Positions 1 through 14,700 of a stretch of DNA of 64,000 bases are shown here, one piece after another. A program made the translations under genes and the position numbers. The notes beneath the pieces were generated by a model. That model saw only the letters and a program-made list of their open reading frames with translations, ran no database searches and was not told the origin of the DNA. The DNA is from Pycnopodia helianthoides (taxonomy: Eukaryota > Echinodermata > Asteroidea > Forcipulatida > Asteriidae): contig CM063261.1 in assembly GCA_032158295.1 (NCBI GenBank), positions 5,886,001 to 5,950,000 on the forward strand, given 5' to 3'. Every line of letters begins with the position of its first letter. The first letter of the stretch is position 1.

Positions 1-3000
1 AGTGTGTAACAGATATTTTGATCGTCGCAATACACTGTCATCGGAACTTTAGGTGGCCTGATTAGCCCGCAGCGCTAGCGCTCCTTACAATCCCCACACC
101 TGCTAAGTAAAGCGTTGCTCATTCCCCGGGCACCAGGGACAATTTCTATCGACGCTTGATTCCCCGGGTCGTCAAAATTCAGTGTACATTACTTACCGTG
201 GAGTAGATGACGTGAGTTTTTCTGTCTACCCCTGGCTGGTCAGATGTCAAGCTTCAGGTCTACCGCACATTTGCCCCAATCGACCAGTGCGGCTGCTATC
301 GGTCGTTCAGTCAAGCGTAATAAGTTAGGTGAGATATCTACGCGCAAGCTGCTGACTACATAAGTATATAGAAAGATATCAGTTTATTCTCGACCCCGTC
401 AAGACAGTGTCCGGTGAGCTACGAGTTTGGTCTATCAATGGCCTATCTAAACCATTAGATAATGAAACAGTGTTACTCAGACTTTCTCGTTACAACTAAG
501 ATTATGATAATTTGGGGAATTATTAAATTCAAATGTCACGTGGCGTGGCACAATCACGTGTTTTGTACCTGTAGTGCATATTAATGAAGAAATGTGTAAT
601 TGCCTTTTTATCGTTGATACTTGATGTGTAATTGTACTAATGTCCTTAATGTGAGGTCATCAAGGTGCATGTTACTGTTAGGGTTGACACACAAGGCTCA
701 ACTCAACAGAAAACCCGTATTATAGGTGCTTCGATTCCCGTGCAGGTTTCGCTGTCTGCTTGTTATAACGCAACTGAAGATAGCCTAGGTTCAGCTGCAA
801 CCAAGGCAGGTCACATGCCCTTGACTATACTTGTGATAAACTACATGTACAAGTACACATTTTGTGCAATGAACTCGGCGCGGATTTCAAGGAGGCAACT
901 CAGGTCCTGCCTACGGCTTAATCGCTACTGCAGATGGTCTGGATAACGAAAAGACAGCATTGAAAAACAACGTATGCTACTACTTTATGCGTCTTGTTAG
1001 TTGGCAATCACCGACCCTAGAGTGTCGACTCTGTATGGCTCAGAACCCATGATATTCTCCGTTCGTATTTCTGCATAGTAGCAAAGCCAAACACGTTGCA
1101 CAGTGGCATTTACGCACATGTACATATCCACATGAACATTCTACATGTAGGCTTACACGCTGTCGCATCCAACTTTTTACACAGGAATCCATAGGCATAC
1201 AGGATTTTATTACTGTGCTTCGGAGGTTGCTATTTTGGCTCAGCGTTTGAAGGGATTTCCTTGGTGTTCATATAACTCCACCTTAGAAATCTGTAAGTTG
1301 GCCATGCCACTTGCCTCTTATTGAGTTCTGCGTTGGTACCTTGAATATCACATGTTCGGTGATAACGTAGGGCTTATCGTTGTCATAAAGTGTGGAGACT
1401 CAAGGCAAGGTAAGTTTTAATACATAACAAATCTTGAACTGTAAATCAGTCCTGTTCTATAAACGTTTAACCCTTCCTCCATGTGTAACCAAAAGACGCA
1501 CACGTCGTAATCCCCGTCAACTTTTTACCACTCTTGAAAATCTGATTTTAGGAAATATTCACATTTTTTGGTTGACCGAGTGTGTTTGCTGAGAACTGAG
1601 AACAAGCTAAATATACCAAATGTACTGTTAATTGCAAGCTACTACGATTGTAGCGAGTATTCATTTGAGTGATTATAATATTTGCTTTGTTGGCCCATTA
1701 TTGGCCTTTACTTGAGAAAAGATGGTCAATGTTTTACGACAGACCTCCGCCTCGATTTGTGTGTGTGGCCTAATTACTGTGTGGCAGTTAAATTCAACAG
1801 CTGTTTGTGGTAGTCCTTGTACATTAAGGAGACATAAACCAGTCTGCAAGAGGTAAGGCATATTGAATATCACAACATTCGATGTTAACATGTAGCCTGC
1901 ATGGTAACAAGAGTTCATGAAATGCAATAATGTAAGAGATTATTGTCCAGAGAGTTGTCATCCTAGTTTATTGCTCCATGCCTGTACTACTAAGGTTATC
2001 CTGCATAGGCGTAGGTCTATGGTCTATGGTTAGTTATAAACACGGTTGTCGATCACCTACATAACAAGCTCAGTACAAATACAATACAAACTAGACATCA
2101 AAGGCTCACTTGTAGTGCATAAGGTATCATATCAAACGATTTGTGTCCGTTTTTCGCCAAATTGAAGATACCTTGGTACATGTGTTATTGGATTGACAGT
2201 AATGTTAACGTGTTTGTTGTTCGATGGTAAGCCCTTACTTTTTTGACTGTTGATAAAAGAAAAACAGCACTGTATAACTTCGTGCAGTTGGACCATGACA
2301 TGTCTTGTAATAGTCAAACACGGTCGCATCTCTGGGAAAACCCGTGACCTTCCAAGTCTCTCTCACTACCACTACGGCAATTACAAGAGGAAAACGTAAA
2401 TAAACTTAGTTACTGACATTTATGGTACGACTCAGATGGGCTGTCTTCTGATCCCCCACCACCCCACCCCGCCCTTCATGAGTTACTTGATATTCATCGT
2501 ACATAAAGAGCAATGGGTAAAATGTATCAATGCATTGCAATTACAGAAAGAGCTTGGATAGTTGTCGGAAGAGGTGTGCAGTAACTTGGGTCTAGGCCTA
2601 CTTAGAAAGTCAAGAATTCATTTAACTCGTGACCTTGACCGCAACAATGTTTACTCAAAAGGATTTATAAATATATTTTTATACACTGAACTAGTACATC
2701 ATTATTAAACCAGCCGATGACTTCTAACTATTTTGTTTAGCGATACTGCGATAAATGTTTTGTTTGGTCACTCATACTCTTACTTTATAGTTACCTTTAA
2801 CAAACAATTGTATCATAATGCCATAAGATTAGTGAGCATGTGTTGTGTTAGTGGAATAGTATAGGTATATATACGTGCATTCTGGTCGCAGTCAGCTGTC
2901 GAGAAAAACTGGCGTTAAGTGCTCACTGAGTTTGGAACATTTGTAATAGTCCTACAGCTAGGTTTGTTCCATAATTACAAGAATAGCCAACAGTTTGAAG

Positions 3001-4251
3001 CAGATTCTGGCCACCGAAATGGGGTCGGTAAATAAAGCACCAAATCAATTACAGAAAAGTCTCGTCCAAACTAAACAAAATCCTTTACTAAACCCAGGAA
3101 CTGTGGGTTGACTTGGTTGATACTTCGTTGCATTCCTTTTACACGAGAAGTGCTCTACGTTGAGTACAAAAATGCACCGTTACGATGAGCTTGGAACAAA
3201 CCCCCTTCCCCGCCACAATAAAAATAACAACTATTACATTAAATTCATTCGCTCTGCTCCTAGTGATGGTTTATTCTAAACCAGGTCGTCTCGTCACGTT
3301 GTTTTGGATTTAAAAGACATGAGTTCGAGGGACAATCCCTGTTTTTTCCAGCAGAGAAGGTCGTGAGATGCGACGCGAAGAGGTCAATGTAGATGTTCTG
3401 TGGTATGACCCCTATGCACTCTGCACCCACCAGGGATCCACTGAGAATTCAATCGGTCACCGGGTCACTCCCAGTGCACGACTCAATCACAAGTCTCAAT
3501 GTCAATCACAACTTATTTTGAGCTTCCGACTTTTATTATTTGAACAGTAGTTTTCATGGTGTTATAAACTAGCACTACTAAATTATCTCAGTCACTGGTT
3601 TAGGTCAGTTAAACCATGGTTAAACATTGTCAAACAGCACGACATATCGGTAGAAGATAGACGGTACGCAAGTCCTGCCTTTTGTTAATATTTTGATTAA
3701 TCGAATAAAAATGGAAAAATTAGTTAACGGTTATTTGGAAATATCTTTGTCCTTTCACTAGGGACACCACCTATAATTGAACCATAAACAGCAAAGTACC
3801 AAATAGGTTCTACGGTGTGTACAACAAGAGTGTCCGTTGTGGTCTGTACTGCTGTAGTATAGTCAAGTTACATGATTAGAAGCAATTACACCAGTAAATA
3901 ACCCCTTAATAATTGCATGAGTGGGCTCAAGTTGAAAGAGCTCATCACATGGTGTTTTTGTTGCTGAGCTGTCCACTTTCTGTTGTGGTTTTAGTGTAGA
4001 AGAAACACTGCTGCTTCTGAAGAGTGAGAATAGTTGAGCTGATTACAGGCCGATTAGCTATCGATCGCACTGAATGCTAGTCCCTGCATCGTTCTGGAGG
4101 ACCAGTTGCATCCTCATCCTTACACAGCCATCGAAAATTAGTCTGGTGCTTGTGTAGCTTGAAAGTAAAGTTGTATCACTACGAGTTCAATATACGTTGT
4201 CCATAAGGCTATACCAACCAGTCAATAATAATAATATCGTTGCACTGTATG
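1..4251. other. Gene-free stretch, no recognised feature
   Basis: A+T-rich sequence on both strands. Open frames are at most about 90 codons and resemble no protein I know. I see no clear tandem array, tRNA or exon with convincing splice sites. It could be intergenic or a long intron of a gene outside the window. Confidence 0.5.
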
Positions 4252-4642
4252 TTAAAGGAACATTACAGAATTGGTTTTGCTAACAAAACAGTTGCTGGCA
4301 GTGTAGGCACTTTATGTAATCCACCATATACATAAATTGACAAACCTGTAGAAGTTTGAGATCGATCGGCCATCTGGGTCACGAGAATATAGTGAAAAAC
4401 CGATTGCACATTTGCATGAAATCATATAGATTCAACAAATGAATAAAACGCTCACTGAGCGATAAACTCCAATCGGAAAATTAGTTTATTCGTTTCTCAT
4501 CAAATATGGCATTTCAGACAGAAATTTTCCGTGATGTTTTCTATTATCATCATCATCAGACAGTGTAAGTTTTATGTAAATCTGTGATCAAAAAGTTTAT
4601 TTTACAAGTTTTTTTGTTACCAATTCTGTAATGTTCCTTTAA
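4252..4642 (+). mobile_element. TTAA-bounded MITE, copy 1 (~391 bp)
   Basis: The element begins TTAAAGGAACATTACAGAAT and ends with the reverse complement of that sequence, so the terminal inverted repeats are about 23 bp and essentially perfect. Both ends abut TTAA, the target site typical of piggyBac-type transposases, although TTAA could also be part of a palindromic terminus. The interior has no coding capacity. A second copy in the same orientation lies at 24767-25137 and aligns along its whole length, including the GATCGATCGGCCATCTGGGT core. It is therefore a non-autonomous DNA element; assignment to piggyBac is tentative. Confidence 0.85.
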
Positions 4643-7600
4643 GCTAAATAGAGTAGCGTTTAGAGATAGCATTTGCTCCTGATGGTATAGATTATTTTTG
4701 TAACGTACATGATAAACACTAGTCGTCTAAGCTATACTCCTGCAAATCCAGGGGCGTCGATCAGCCCTGGTTACGACTCGTAGGTCGTCGCCGTGTGTCG
4801 CTGTCAGCGTTTCATGAAGCCCCCGTAACCTTACCAACTGAATGGATGCCCTAAAATAATACTTTTGGCAGTTGTCATATTTTGTGATGTTGCGGGGGCA
4901 CCATTTTGGGTAGTGAATGCCTGTTTGCCTGAACATGTATTGCATTAATAGCGTTCTTACTTTGTTAGGAACTTTCTCAAAACAGTCGAACCAAGGTTTC
5001 TGCATAATAGCCTACTGGTAATCTTACAACTTCCAAGCGTAGTTTAATTTCTTTGAACCATGTTTTCATGCTAATAGAAATGTCATATAAAAAAGAAATA
5101 TGACACGTAAGGGTTACCTTGAGCTATTCCGGGTAGCGAGTCTCCTCTCCCGATATGACCCTCAATCAAGGTAAAAACGTCGGGCATTATGCACAAAAAC
5201 ATGCAGCCAACCTTAATCCGTGTAATTCTAGGTTGCTGACCCGATTCACACAATTGTGGTCGCTAAATTTAATAGTGCACACATGCGGTAGATGAGTTAG
5301 GGGTCTTGCAATTTTCATAACTCAGTAGATGATTTATTGGTCTCCCTGGTAGAAAGATTCGCGTGATTTATTTAAAACGAGAATGGTTTGGAAAAGCTAG
5401 AGCGCAATTTAACTGCTCCTCTCTAGATGCAACGAAGCAGACAAACTCTTCAGTGTGTCCAAGGCCATATGTTGTAATAAAGTCGAGAAGGTTCAAGACA
5501 GATGTGACTAAAGTCGAGACTACAACTGCTTGGCTAACTGAGGTGAGGAGCATTTAAAGCTACAATCCACATTTATCGCCCATTCGTTTGTATTCATCGG
5601 GAGAAAATGAAGTGCAGCAGTTTATGGTTCGACTCGGATGACTAGTGTTTCAAAACGTGGCGTTAAATTCAAGTGAATGAATTTTTCCCTCTATTCACCA
5701 AGGTGTGAACTAAAAGAAGTACCTGATAACAATAAATATTCAATATTTCTCATCGTAGGCGGTTAGGTTTTGTAACCAGAATGTATCATTGCATCCGAGC
5801 ATAACTAATGTTTTTTTCCAATCCGAGGCCAAATCTGCACATGAGAATGAGATTGGAATATGTCAAAGGAGGATGTGTACGGTGTTGTTAGTTGGGCTGA
5901 AGATTCGGTTTTGGGCAACCAAACAGGTTTATCAGCCACAAATTATTCCAGATATCCTTCCATATTTGGCTACAAGTTACCAGACTTGCAGATCCGTTGA
6001 GAAAAATGGCTGCCCGATGACTCTTCGCAAGAGAAATTTGACTTTGCTCAACCCTGAAACAAACAGAGACCCTAGATTAGTTGGGTACAAACTCGGTCAA
6101 AGGTTTCCCTTGCAAACCAGTTAGGTTGAACTTGAGAAGACTGATGACAAAGTTGACAGCATGCTATTGCTCCTGACAGGAAAGTGATCTGATCATCACG
6201 GTATCATTGGCAGCCATCTTTGAGTCTCTGTTTGTTGATAGGCCTTGGCCTCTAAGTTCATATCTGTGTGGGGTTTGGCGCGTTCTTCTGCCCTGTGTGA
6301 TAGTGCAGACAGCGTGAGATTGTAAATCTAGACAGACACACAGGGTCAAGGTTCATCATCCAAGGGATGTCAAAGTGGGCGTGTCATCTTCAAACGCGTA
6401 TTGGGGGGGGGGGGGCTTTCTGCGAACAGAACAGCGGGAGGAGGTGTATCACACACAACTTAAGTACTCGCCTGCAAGAGGCCTTGGCTTTATACCAGTG
6501 TCCAGTGATGTATGTACATATCGATACATTTTCTACTTGTATCTACACGTCATGATGACGAGAACATGATGTAATTGGTACAAGTGAATAGTGTTATGTA
6601 GAGAAGAGCATTTAAATTGACGAAGTAGCAGACATTATCACATATACCTCTGTATTGATCTGAAAGGTCTCAGTCTTGTTACAGAATAGACTATTTTGTT
6701 TGTCATATATATGTGAGTTTAGCTGTAACAGTTGACTTTGGCAATCATCCAAGGGAAAACATGATATCATAAAACAAACATAAAAACGGTTTTGGACTAT
6801 TTTATCGAAATTCAGCACTGACAGTTTGGCAACAACTTCATCCATATTCTCCTAACGAAGATATCAACAAGTCTTCATTTTGTCAAACTGTCCTATGTGT
6901 CGAGTCTGAAGCTGAAAACACTAGTTTGCTGTTGTTTACTGTTTGCTGTTGTCAACAAAATGCCGTATTGGAACTCACTGTAAAGCAATTTGATGTCGGT
7001 CTTTAAAACCAGGTTGTTGAAACGGTTAATCGGTTCCAGATATAACTGTTTTTGTTCTCAAGACTCCAATTATAAATGAACAATATTGAGCCAGATCCGC
7101 TGAACCACGGAATCCGTACATTTGTAAGTCACGGACGGCCTGTGAAGCATCGGGCGATTGTCTCTACGACCGTTCGGCTGCGTCAGCAGCGGCTTCATTT
7201 TCTCCACAATACAGGAAGTTATCGATTAAGTCTATGTCGTAACCGTCATATGTTACTTTAATCAACGACTGTGAGCCCACCAATAAAACGATACAAGCCT
7301 TAATTACATTACATCTATTATAGGGTCGTGTAGCTGCACAGGACTAGACGCTGCGTGTCCTCGGATTCACCTTGGACTGAGCGCTAATTTATGCTACCTA
7401 TAGGTTTATGCCTTAGTTGTTTTGGCGGGAAGTATTTGTTGTCAAACGTGAAGAGAAATTACTATATTCAAGCAAGACTTATTAGGATTTTTTTTCTAGT
7501 GGAATTGTGAGTCGTAATGTTTTGGATCCATGACGTAGCCTAAGGGTTAATTAGTCTGGTGTCGGTTTATAAACCACTGACATTGGATTAATTCTGGTAG

Positions 7601-8451
7601 TTCACAGTAAAGACAGTTGTGAAAGATGGAACCAACCTCATTTCCAGGAAAAAAACAAGGACAATTTGTTTTCCTGGCGCCAAGTCATTTCATTTAAACT
7701 TAATGAATATTTGGAGTCTGTTATAAATTCCTGTTCACCACAGTTTCTTTTATGTACCGGTTACATTTTTCGATAACACCTGCTCATTTTCAACAAGTCA
7801 GAAAACGGAAATGACCGAATGTAGATATACAAAAAAAAGAAGATAAGGAGAGTCGGATGTTTCGGATGTTTTATTGCTGTGTTCGATTTAGCAAAATGTT
7901 TATTCTAAACATTGTTGTGTTATGACATGTCATCTCAAAGTGGACTTAAACGCAACCGACCTGACAAGATACCAAGATACGACTATCCAAAGCCCCTGTT
8001 ACACTAGATGAGATTCCCAGGAAATTAACAGGAAAATTTCAATTTTGTTGACCTTTTCACATCTGAATTGATAACCCTGGCAAACTCCTGGGGAATAGTT
8101 ACCCCTGCTTGGGAGTAGGGTTAAGCAAGATAACCCCGGGGTTAGCATACCGAGTGTTCATGTTCTTCTCGGGAAATTTGCACTGAGTGTGAACTGCACA
8201 TGGGTGGAGGTGGGGTTAAAAATCCCTAGGAATTTCATGGGCTAACGGGAATTAGCTCTGTAATGTTAAAATTATGACCTTTTTCTTGTATTTTGAAGAT
8301 CCGTAACTGTCGTGAAAAGGGACTGAATGTTTAAATGTTGCCGGTACTCGCTCTTAATAGATGGGACGAGTTATTTCATATCAACAAATGCAGTATAAGG
8401 CTGTCTTAATCATTGCTGGAGCACAGTGCACGAGAATGATACTACTTCGTG
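4643..8451. other. Gene-free stretch with a poly-G run
   Basis: No gene recognised. A 13-base G run sits at 6403-6415. The longest open frame, at 5789-6124 on the + strand (111 codons), has no recognisable domain, no clear splice sites and no familiar similarity, so I do not call it a gene. The interval around 7990-8260 has the look of an old repeat (several short G/C runs), but I could not define its ends. Confidence 0.45.
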
Positions 8452-8735
8452 TAATGGCCTCATCTGCCATAATGTATCTTTAATAGTACATGCTTGAGGC
8501 CAGTTGAAGCCTAACTCTTAATAGTACATGCTTGAGGCCAGTTGAAGCCTAACTCTTAATAGTACATGCTTGAGGCCAGTTGAAGCCTAACTCTTAATAG
8601 TACATGCTTGAGGCCAGTTGAAGCCTAACTCTTAATAGTACATGCTTGAGGCCAGTTGAAGCCTAACTCTTAATAGTACATGCTTGAGGCCAGTTGAAGC
8701 CTAACTCTTGTCAACATTTTGGTGTAATACAACAC
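8452..8735 (+). mobile_element. Dispersed repeat copy carrying an internal 38-bp expansion
   Basis: The flanks of the minisatellite at 8481-8708 (left CCTCATCTGCCATAATGTA, right TGTCAACATTTT) recur at 43998-44080 around a single, non-expanded version of the same core. This shows that both are copies of one dispersed element and that the tandem array arose inside this copy. The true ends and the class of the element are unknown. Confidence 0.6.
8481..8708 (+). repeat. 38-bp minisatellite, 6 units
   Basis: Six consecutive units start at 8481, 8519, 8557, 8595, 8633 and 8671. Each reads TAATAGTACATGCTTGAGGC followed by an 18-base remainder. The units look identical by eye, which suggests recent expansion or ongoing homogenisation. 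Within each unit GCTTGAGGC and GAAGCCTAA give a short inverted motif (GGCTTC/GAAGCC type). Confidence 0.95.
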
Positions 8736-11700
8736 ATTCCAAGCCGCTAGTTCCTGTAAAATAAAATAGAATCACATAACTGTGAAATGTTTTCTTGTAT
8801 GTTAGGCCTACTGAGACATTTTCAGACTAAAAGAAGAATACAACATGTACACGACAGGTCCCCAATCCAGTCATGAAGAAACACATCTGGAATGTAATGC
8901 TTCATAAGTGGTTATGTTCAACTTTAATTTGTGTGGTATAACGTTTGATTCACAGACCTTTCAATGATGACATGACCATTTGAGGTGGGAACATTTGTTA
9001 TGATGTCTGGCCCTGTCTTTGGGTTTGACTCAAACGTATGTCGTGTGCAATGAATCTGGCTCCTTTGCCTCCGTAATGGATGAAAGATGTATATCAAAGC
9101 TCAAGACAAAAATAAATTTGTTTTGAAGTTTGAAATTTGTAATCTGATACATCCTTTGAATATATATTAACTCGGACATAACAATTTGGTCAGGATGTGT
9201 GTGTTTTATCACCTGCAGTCTCAGTCCAGTTAAGTCTCAGTCTGAAAGTCCGATTAATAGTGGTATTTTGGGAAAACTTTATTGAACAAGTATGAACTGT
9301 CTAGTTTTACTCGAGTTTAACAAGACTACACAAAACCTTAATGAAATGCATACTTTGTGTTGTGGAAGTTAGGTTGCAGCCACTTGACGTCTTGATAGAT
9401 ATCCCCTTAGGAATGCCTTGCATCTCAGACTCACAAATCCTCTCATTAGGGCTAAAGTTTCGACAGGCAAAAAGTGCACTTGACTTGACTACTGTGAAAA
9501 GTGCAAGGGGCAGTAAGTAGCACTGATCCTATATGCAGGCCAACCTTTTTAACAACAATCTGGTAGCTTCAAAGTGGCCGAATGGACGGTGGCTATAGAG
9601 TTTGCCAACAGCACTGATGGAGTCGATATTATGGACGCACAGCATTACATTTCAAACCAAGTCTAACATATTTGAACAATAACCAAACTGGGCAACATGA
9701 AGAAAAATCAACAAAAATGCACAAATACTGGATCTGAAAAATGATGGATATTATCAGACGCTGATCAACATCAGAGAACAGGACAAAAACAGTCCAATAC
9801 AGTTTTCACACTTGAGTCACTGTGTCTCGCAAACTGGATCTAAAGATCCAAACAATGATAACGAACGTTCTCTCCAAAGTATTGCGATTTAAGAATGGGG
9901 TTCCTCCGCCCCCCCCATCCCCCATCGGCCCTATTGCAGGCACATAGAAATTGTAAACTTTAGATAAATAAGAAAATCTCGAAAACTAATTGATTGCTTT
10001 CCTCTGCCTCGCCCAACCCCGAGATATGTCGTTTGATATATCTAGGCGCTCCAAGATAATGACGAACAAAGTTGGAAATTGGAAAGTGCATTGTCGTCAG
10101 CTTCCAGATGCTTGGCCCATTCACAAAGGGCGGGAATGAATTTCATTGGTCACATTGTCGTGTCAACTAAGTCTACTCAGGGGTGTGAGACACTCTGTCA
10201 AGTCTCAACAACTGCACGCGCGGATTCTAGAGCTGGTTACGTCTATCAGACCACAAAGTGCTCGGCGATACATTCTCTTGACCTCATCGGCGGGCCAAGT
10301 CTAAGCCATCGTAGTTTGACGTTTGTGGCAAGAGTTTTACGTGCACTTTCATTTGTGATTTAGTCCAGATTGTAGAATCGATGTTCGCACATGAACCTCC
10401 AAGTTCTATAATAAGATTTCGGAATAAGACATAGAAATATTTTCTCTACAGCAAGTGTTTTCAGTTATCAGTTAGACTTAGATGTTGAGGTTCTCCTTTT
10501 GGGAGCTCAGAGGAATGACTTAACTTAGCGCTGAAGCTGTTTTCATAAGGTCTAACTAGATCTGAATGCCTCTTAACAAAGAGGTGCTTTCCTAAAATAA
10601 CTTAACACTTGACACTTTGCACAATGTCATCGAAACATTATGTCACTGTATTTGATTTAGCGCATTGTAATTCGTAGTTTACCACTCTTGGCGTAAGAAA
10701 CAGATGGTACCTTTTTTGAGTGATAGTCTTGTTCTCGCCAATGACAAGCTTTCCCCGACATCACCACAAGTGAATATTTACGATTTGCTGATCTGATTGG
10801 TGCACTATATACCTACCTGGCCGTCGGTTTTATAATACATGCAGAAAAACCGTTAGTGCCGCGACGTCATGATACTTATTATTTGCGTCAGTGTGCAATA
10901 TAGGTGAATCTGACTGTAATTCTGGAGGATACTCAGCCGTCTAAACAAGCTAGCGGGCTATTGAGATGTCCTGATGGCGCTTACTGGAAACCCAAGTGAG
11001 GGAAATGAAAAATTAGTCTGGCCTCAAGAAACCACAGCCGCCAATTAGACGTAACTTTAGAGGAAATTATTCTTCAAATTCGGCTGATTTAAGTAATTAT
11101 CCCAGAGAGAGAGAGAAAGAGAGGGGGAGAGGGAAGATAGAGAGAGTTCACTCTGGGGATGTTGATAGAACTCAACATATTACTGTGCCTTTCACGATAT
11201 TAGAATGTCTATTTTGTGATAGTCTGAGGTTGGCTTATATTGTCATAATTATAGCAACGGCATTGCATCTGATTTACATTAGCAACCTATTTATGACAAC
11301 GCTTTCTCTCCAGAAACAAAGTATGAAATGTACAGGAATCTGTGTCCATGTGAAGCGTATCATCAGCTCAACAAAACAAACAAATAAATTAGTTATTCAT
11401 GAAAAAAACTACAATAAGTAATTTTTTCCCTGAAGCAGATGTTATTGAATTGGTTTTATGTTTATGAGTATTTTTGTCTGTAATTGCATTTCTGCCTGTC
11501 ATCTGTTTCGATAATACTCGTCGTATAAAGCAACTATCGGTTTGTGATTATAGTTCCTTGGCGCAAACTTAGATATAAAAACCATAAGATTGTAGTTTAA
11601 GGTGGTACTGTGCATAATCCTGCTGCACTTGGTATCACAAGAAGGACACCAGAAGGACACCACATTCACGGTGTTTCAACTTTCGACAATGGCAACAGAC

Positions 11701-14700
11701 CGTGCAAGTCTCGCGCGTAATGAAACACTTTGGTACTACTTTGGGTTTGGGACCACGTACTCAGATCCCCAAATGTTCGAATAAGCGCAAGTCTATAAAA
11801 GGATATTGTCAGACAAACGCTTCCCTTCACACAATTCATTCTGAGAAGAATGAGTCTGTGTCATATTTGCCGTGTATTATACTGCACATGAGGTTTTATT
11901 GATTCAGTGGCAATTAATTCCGCTGAAATGACATCCCTGTGTTGTCATCGGCCAATCAGTCCCATGTCTGATATCGCCCTCATGTGATCAAAAAAGTTCC
12001 AATTATCCGACGACCCTGCGTCAATAATTAGTCTCTACCGTCAATAATAAGTTCTCATTTCATAATGCAGTTTTGCGTAGTTTTACTGGGTATAATGCTC
12101 TACTTGCCAACGAAGAGTATTGCACTTTTCCTTCAATTAATTCAGTTATACCACCAGTAGTTAGCTTTAAAATAATTAAGTTACCAGATAGTTTCATAAT
12201 AACTTAGTTACCACAGGTAGTTAGTTTTAAAACAACTTAGGTGCCAGGTTAAAATAACTTAGTTACCAGGTAGCTAGATTTAAAATAAACTAGTATGTCG
12301 TGTAGAAATGATCAATAAAGTTCTGTTTTACCTCTTCAGAAAGTTTGAGTGCTGTGTTATGTGCTATGTGCTCGAGGAACTTGATTTCCCATTATATGGT
12401 GTTTTATTCGCGAACAACCATTAATTTGTTTTGTCTTTTCGTGATTCACAACAAGCAATATTTTGGCGGGAGATTGTAAGATAGTATTTTATTGTTAAGA
12501 TAAACTTAATCTGTTTTGAAACATCTTTGGAAGTTTCCATAAGAGTTGGTTTAAACTGAGCAGTAATGGGAAACAATCGAATTATCATGGGAAAACTATG
12601 TTTTAATCAAAAGTAAGATTTTAACCTTACATAGACATCCAAATACCCATTTTGAAATAGATATGCTACAATTAATAATTAGTCGAAGCTTTACATGTGA
12701 CACCTGTCAACAAATACTTATTACAAATTCAAGAAGGAGTTTAGCGGATTCGTCCAAGACGTTTTGTCCTTAATCATGTTATTAACATCACGATAGCCTA
12801 TATTTGTAGTACATATTTCAATATATTTTTGTTATTTTCAACTGTTTGCTATTTGATTACCAGCAAATTAAAATTGTCTGTCAAACCTGCTGTACATTTC
12901 TTTTTGAAATAAAACTCGGTTGTTGCTTTTTTCCGTGCCCTATATCCACTGTTCGTTTACATTATGTGGGAAATATCAAGTAACACTTTTCGAAACTTGA
13001 TACCGTTGTAATCGAAGTAGGTTTGTCTGTTTTAAAAAATATAGCACTTTTGGAAAGTGTTGTTACAGAAAAAAGTTTCGTGTACGATAACCAGTTACCC
13101 CCGCCGCAGGCGGCCATTTTGCTTCCGCTTGAGGGGGCTCACTCTATAGTACTGCAGATTACCAGCTTAAATAACACTAATCGCCAATATATATGACTTA
13201 ACTTGTAAAGTCTGTTTACGTTCAGTGGTACAATATTTCCCCATGGTTAGGCAAACCAGGATAAAACTACGACAGTTCATAGGATAACCTAATCGATAAG
13301 TCATTACAACCCGGGGGTGCCTCTCCTTGTCAAGAACCGGTAATAGGAAGTTGTTTGTTCCACAACTCGGATGATGTTGAAGTCGCTGTACATAACACCA
13401 TAGCCGTGCTATTGTTTATTAAGACGCTTGCTATTATTATATAGACTTGCAAGTCTATCGATCTTTCTTGCCAGCAGAACATGTAAAGAGCCTTCCAACA
13501 ATGTTTCCAAGCTCATCTAATTCAGACCCTGTGACAATCGTTTCTTTGCTCAGCCTAACAGGCCATCTTTACCTGAGTGAATATAGGAAGAGACTACGTG
13601 CTGGGAGCACTGCTTGCCTTACCGGCCGTTGATGTAATCCACACTAGAAGCCTTTCAACATCTCGCTTTGTGAGTCCAGGCTCCCGTTTCTCTTGTTGAC
13701 ATTAATTTCGAACCACGCTATTCTGAGCTTTTGAGCTTAGGCGTGCGCCACCTATGTAGTAGGTCTTCAAAGCATATTCAAAGCAAGGTTTGTTGGTGGT
13801 TCTCTGCAGTGAAGATGAGCCCATAAAGTCCTTTCACAGGCTGTTTGGTGTATTGCTTCCTATAATGAGCCTTGATTACTTTACCTCACTATTAATTTAG
13901 AGAATTAAGTATTAAGCACTCAGTAAAAGCAATCTATACATTCTACCATGTATCAGGATCAGTGGTTTCTGCAAGGACATACCGGCTAAATTGGCATCAA
14001 TTGTTTGTACGCTGAATCTGATATGATGTAGACCGGTTAATATTATTTTCCATTGTGTGTGACCGTTATGATATGAATTTGAATGAAATAATACAGTTCA
14101 ATGAGGTTTCAAAGATCGATGCGAAGTTGCAAACGGAACATCCTTCTTGGCTCTTCGATACAGTAGATATCAGTTGAGAGTCTGGGAAAGGATACGACCC
14201 TCATTTTGTTCAGAACGAACGCTTCAACTTGTTGTAATATGCAAACATTTTGAGCTTGATTGGATTTTTGAAAATCTGTCTTGGTGGCTGTAGTCATCGA
14301 ACTTTTAGACTTTCTATTTGTATGCATTGGTGTATAAATCATAGTAATTAAAGTATACATAATGGGCGCCATTATTAAAACCATCTGTGTGGCCGTCCAT
14401 GCAGTGCGATTTTTTCCGCATTTAATCTTCATTTCCTTGCTTCCATAAAGATGATTCACGTTATCCTAAAAATATTCGACTTTTATTTGTACGTTCTTCT
14501 TTTTTCGTTCACTAAAAATACAACTTAAGTTAGGCCTACACTACAGCTGGGCATGTTTTGCTGAAACAAAGCTTTAACATTATTGACAAGGTTAAAGTTA
14601 TTCTAAGAACCCAGTGCCGTATCTGAGGGGATGTCTTGGGGTGTTGATATTATCAACTCTTCACTTTCAATGTATTGAATCAAAATGACATTGACAAGCA

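Noticed and set aside
5789..6124. 111-codon + strand frame
   Set aside because: No known similarity, no promoter or splice context, length within chance expectation for 64 kb.
7990..8260. Possible old transposon copy
   Set aside because: Composition and short repeated G/C motifs suggest a repeat, but I could not find terminal repeats or a second copy in the window.
8481..8708. CRISPR-like regular repeats
   Set aside because: Units are contiguous without unique spacers, and the setting is eukaryotic. This is a minisatellite.
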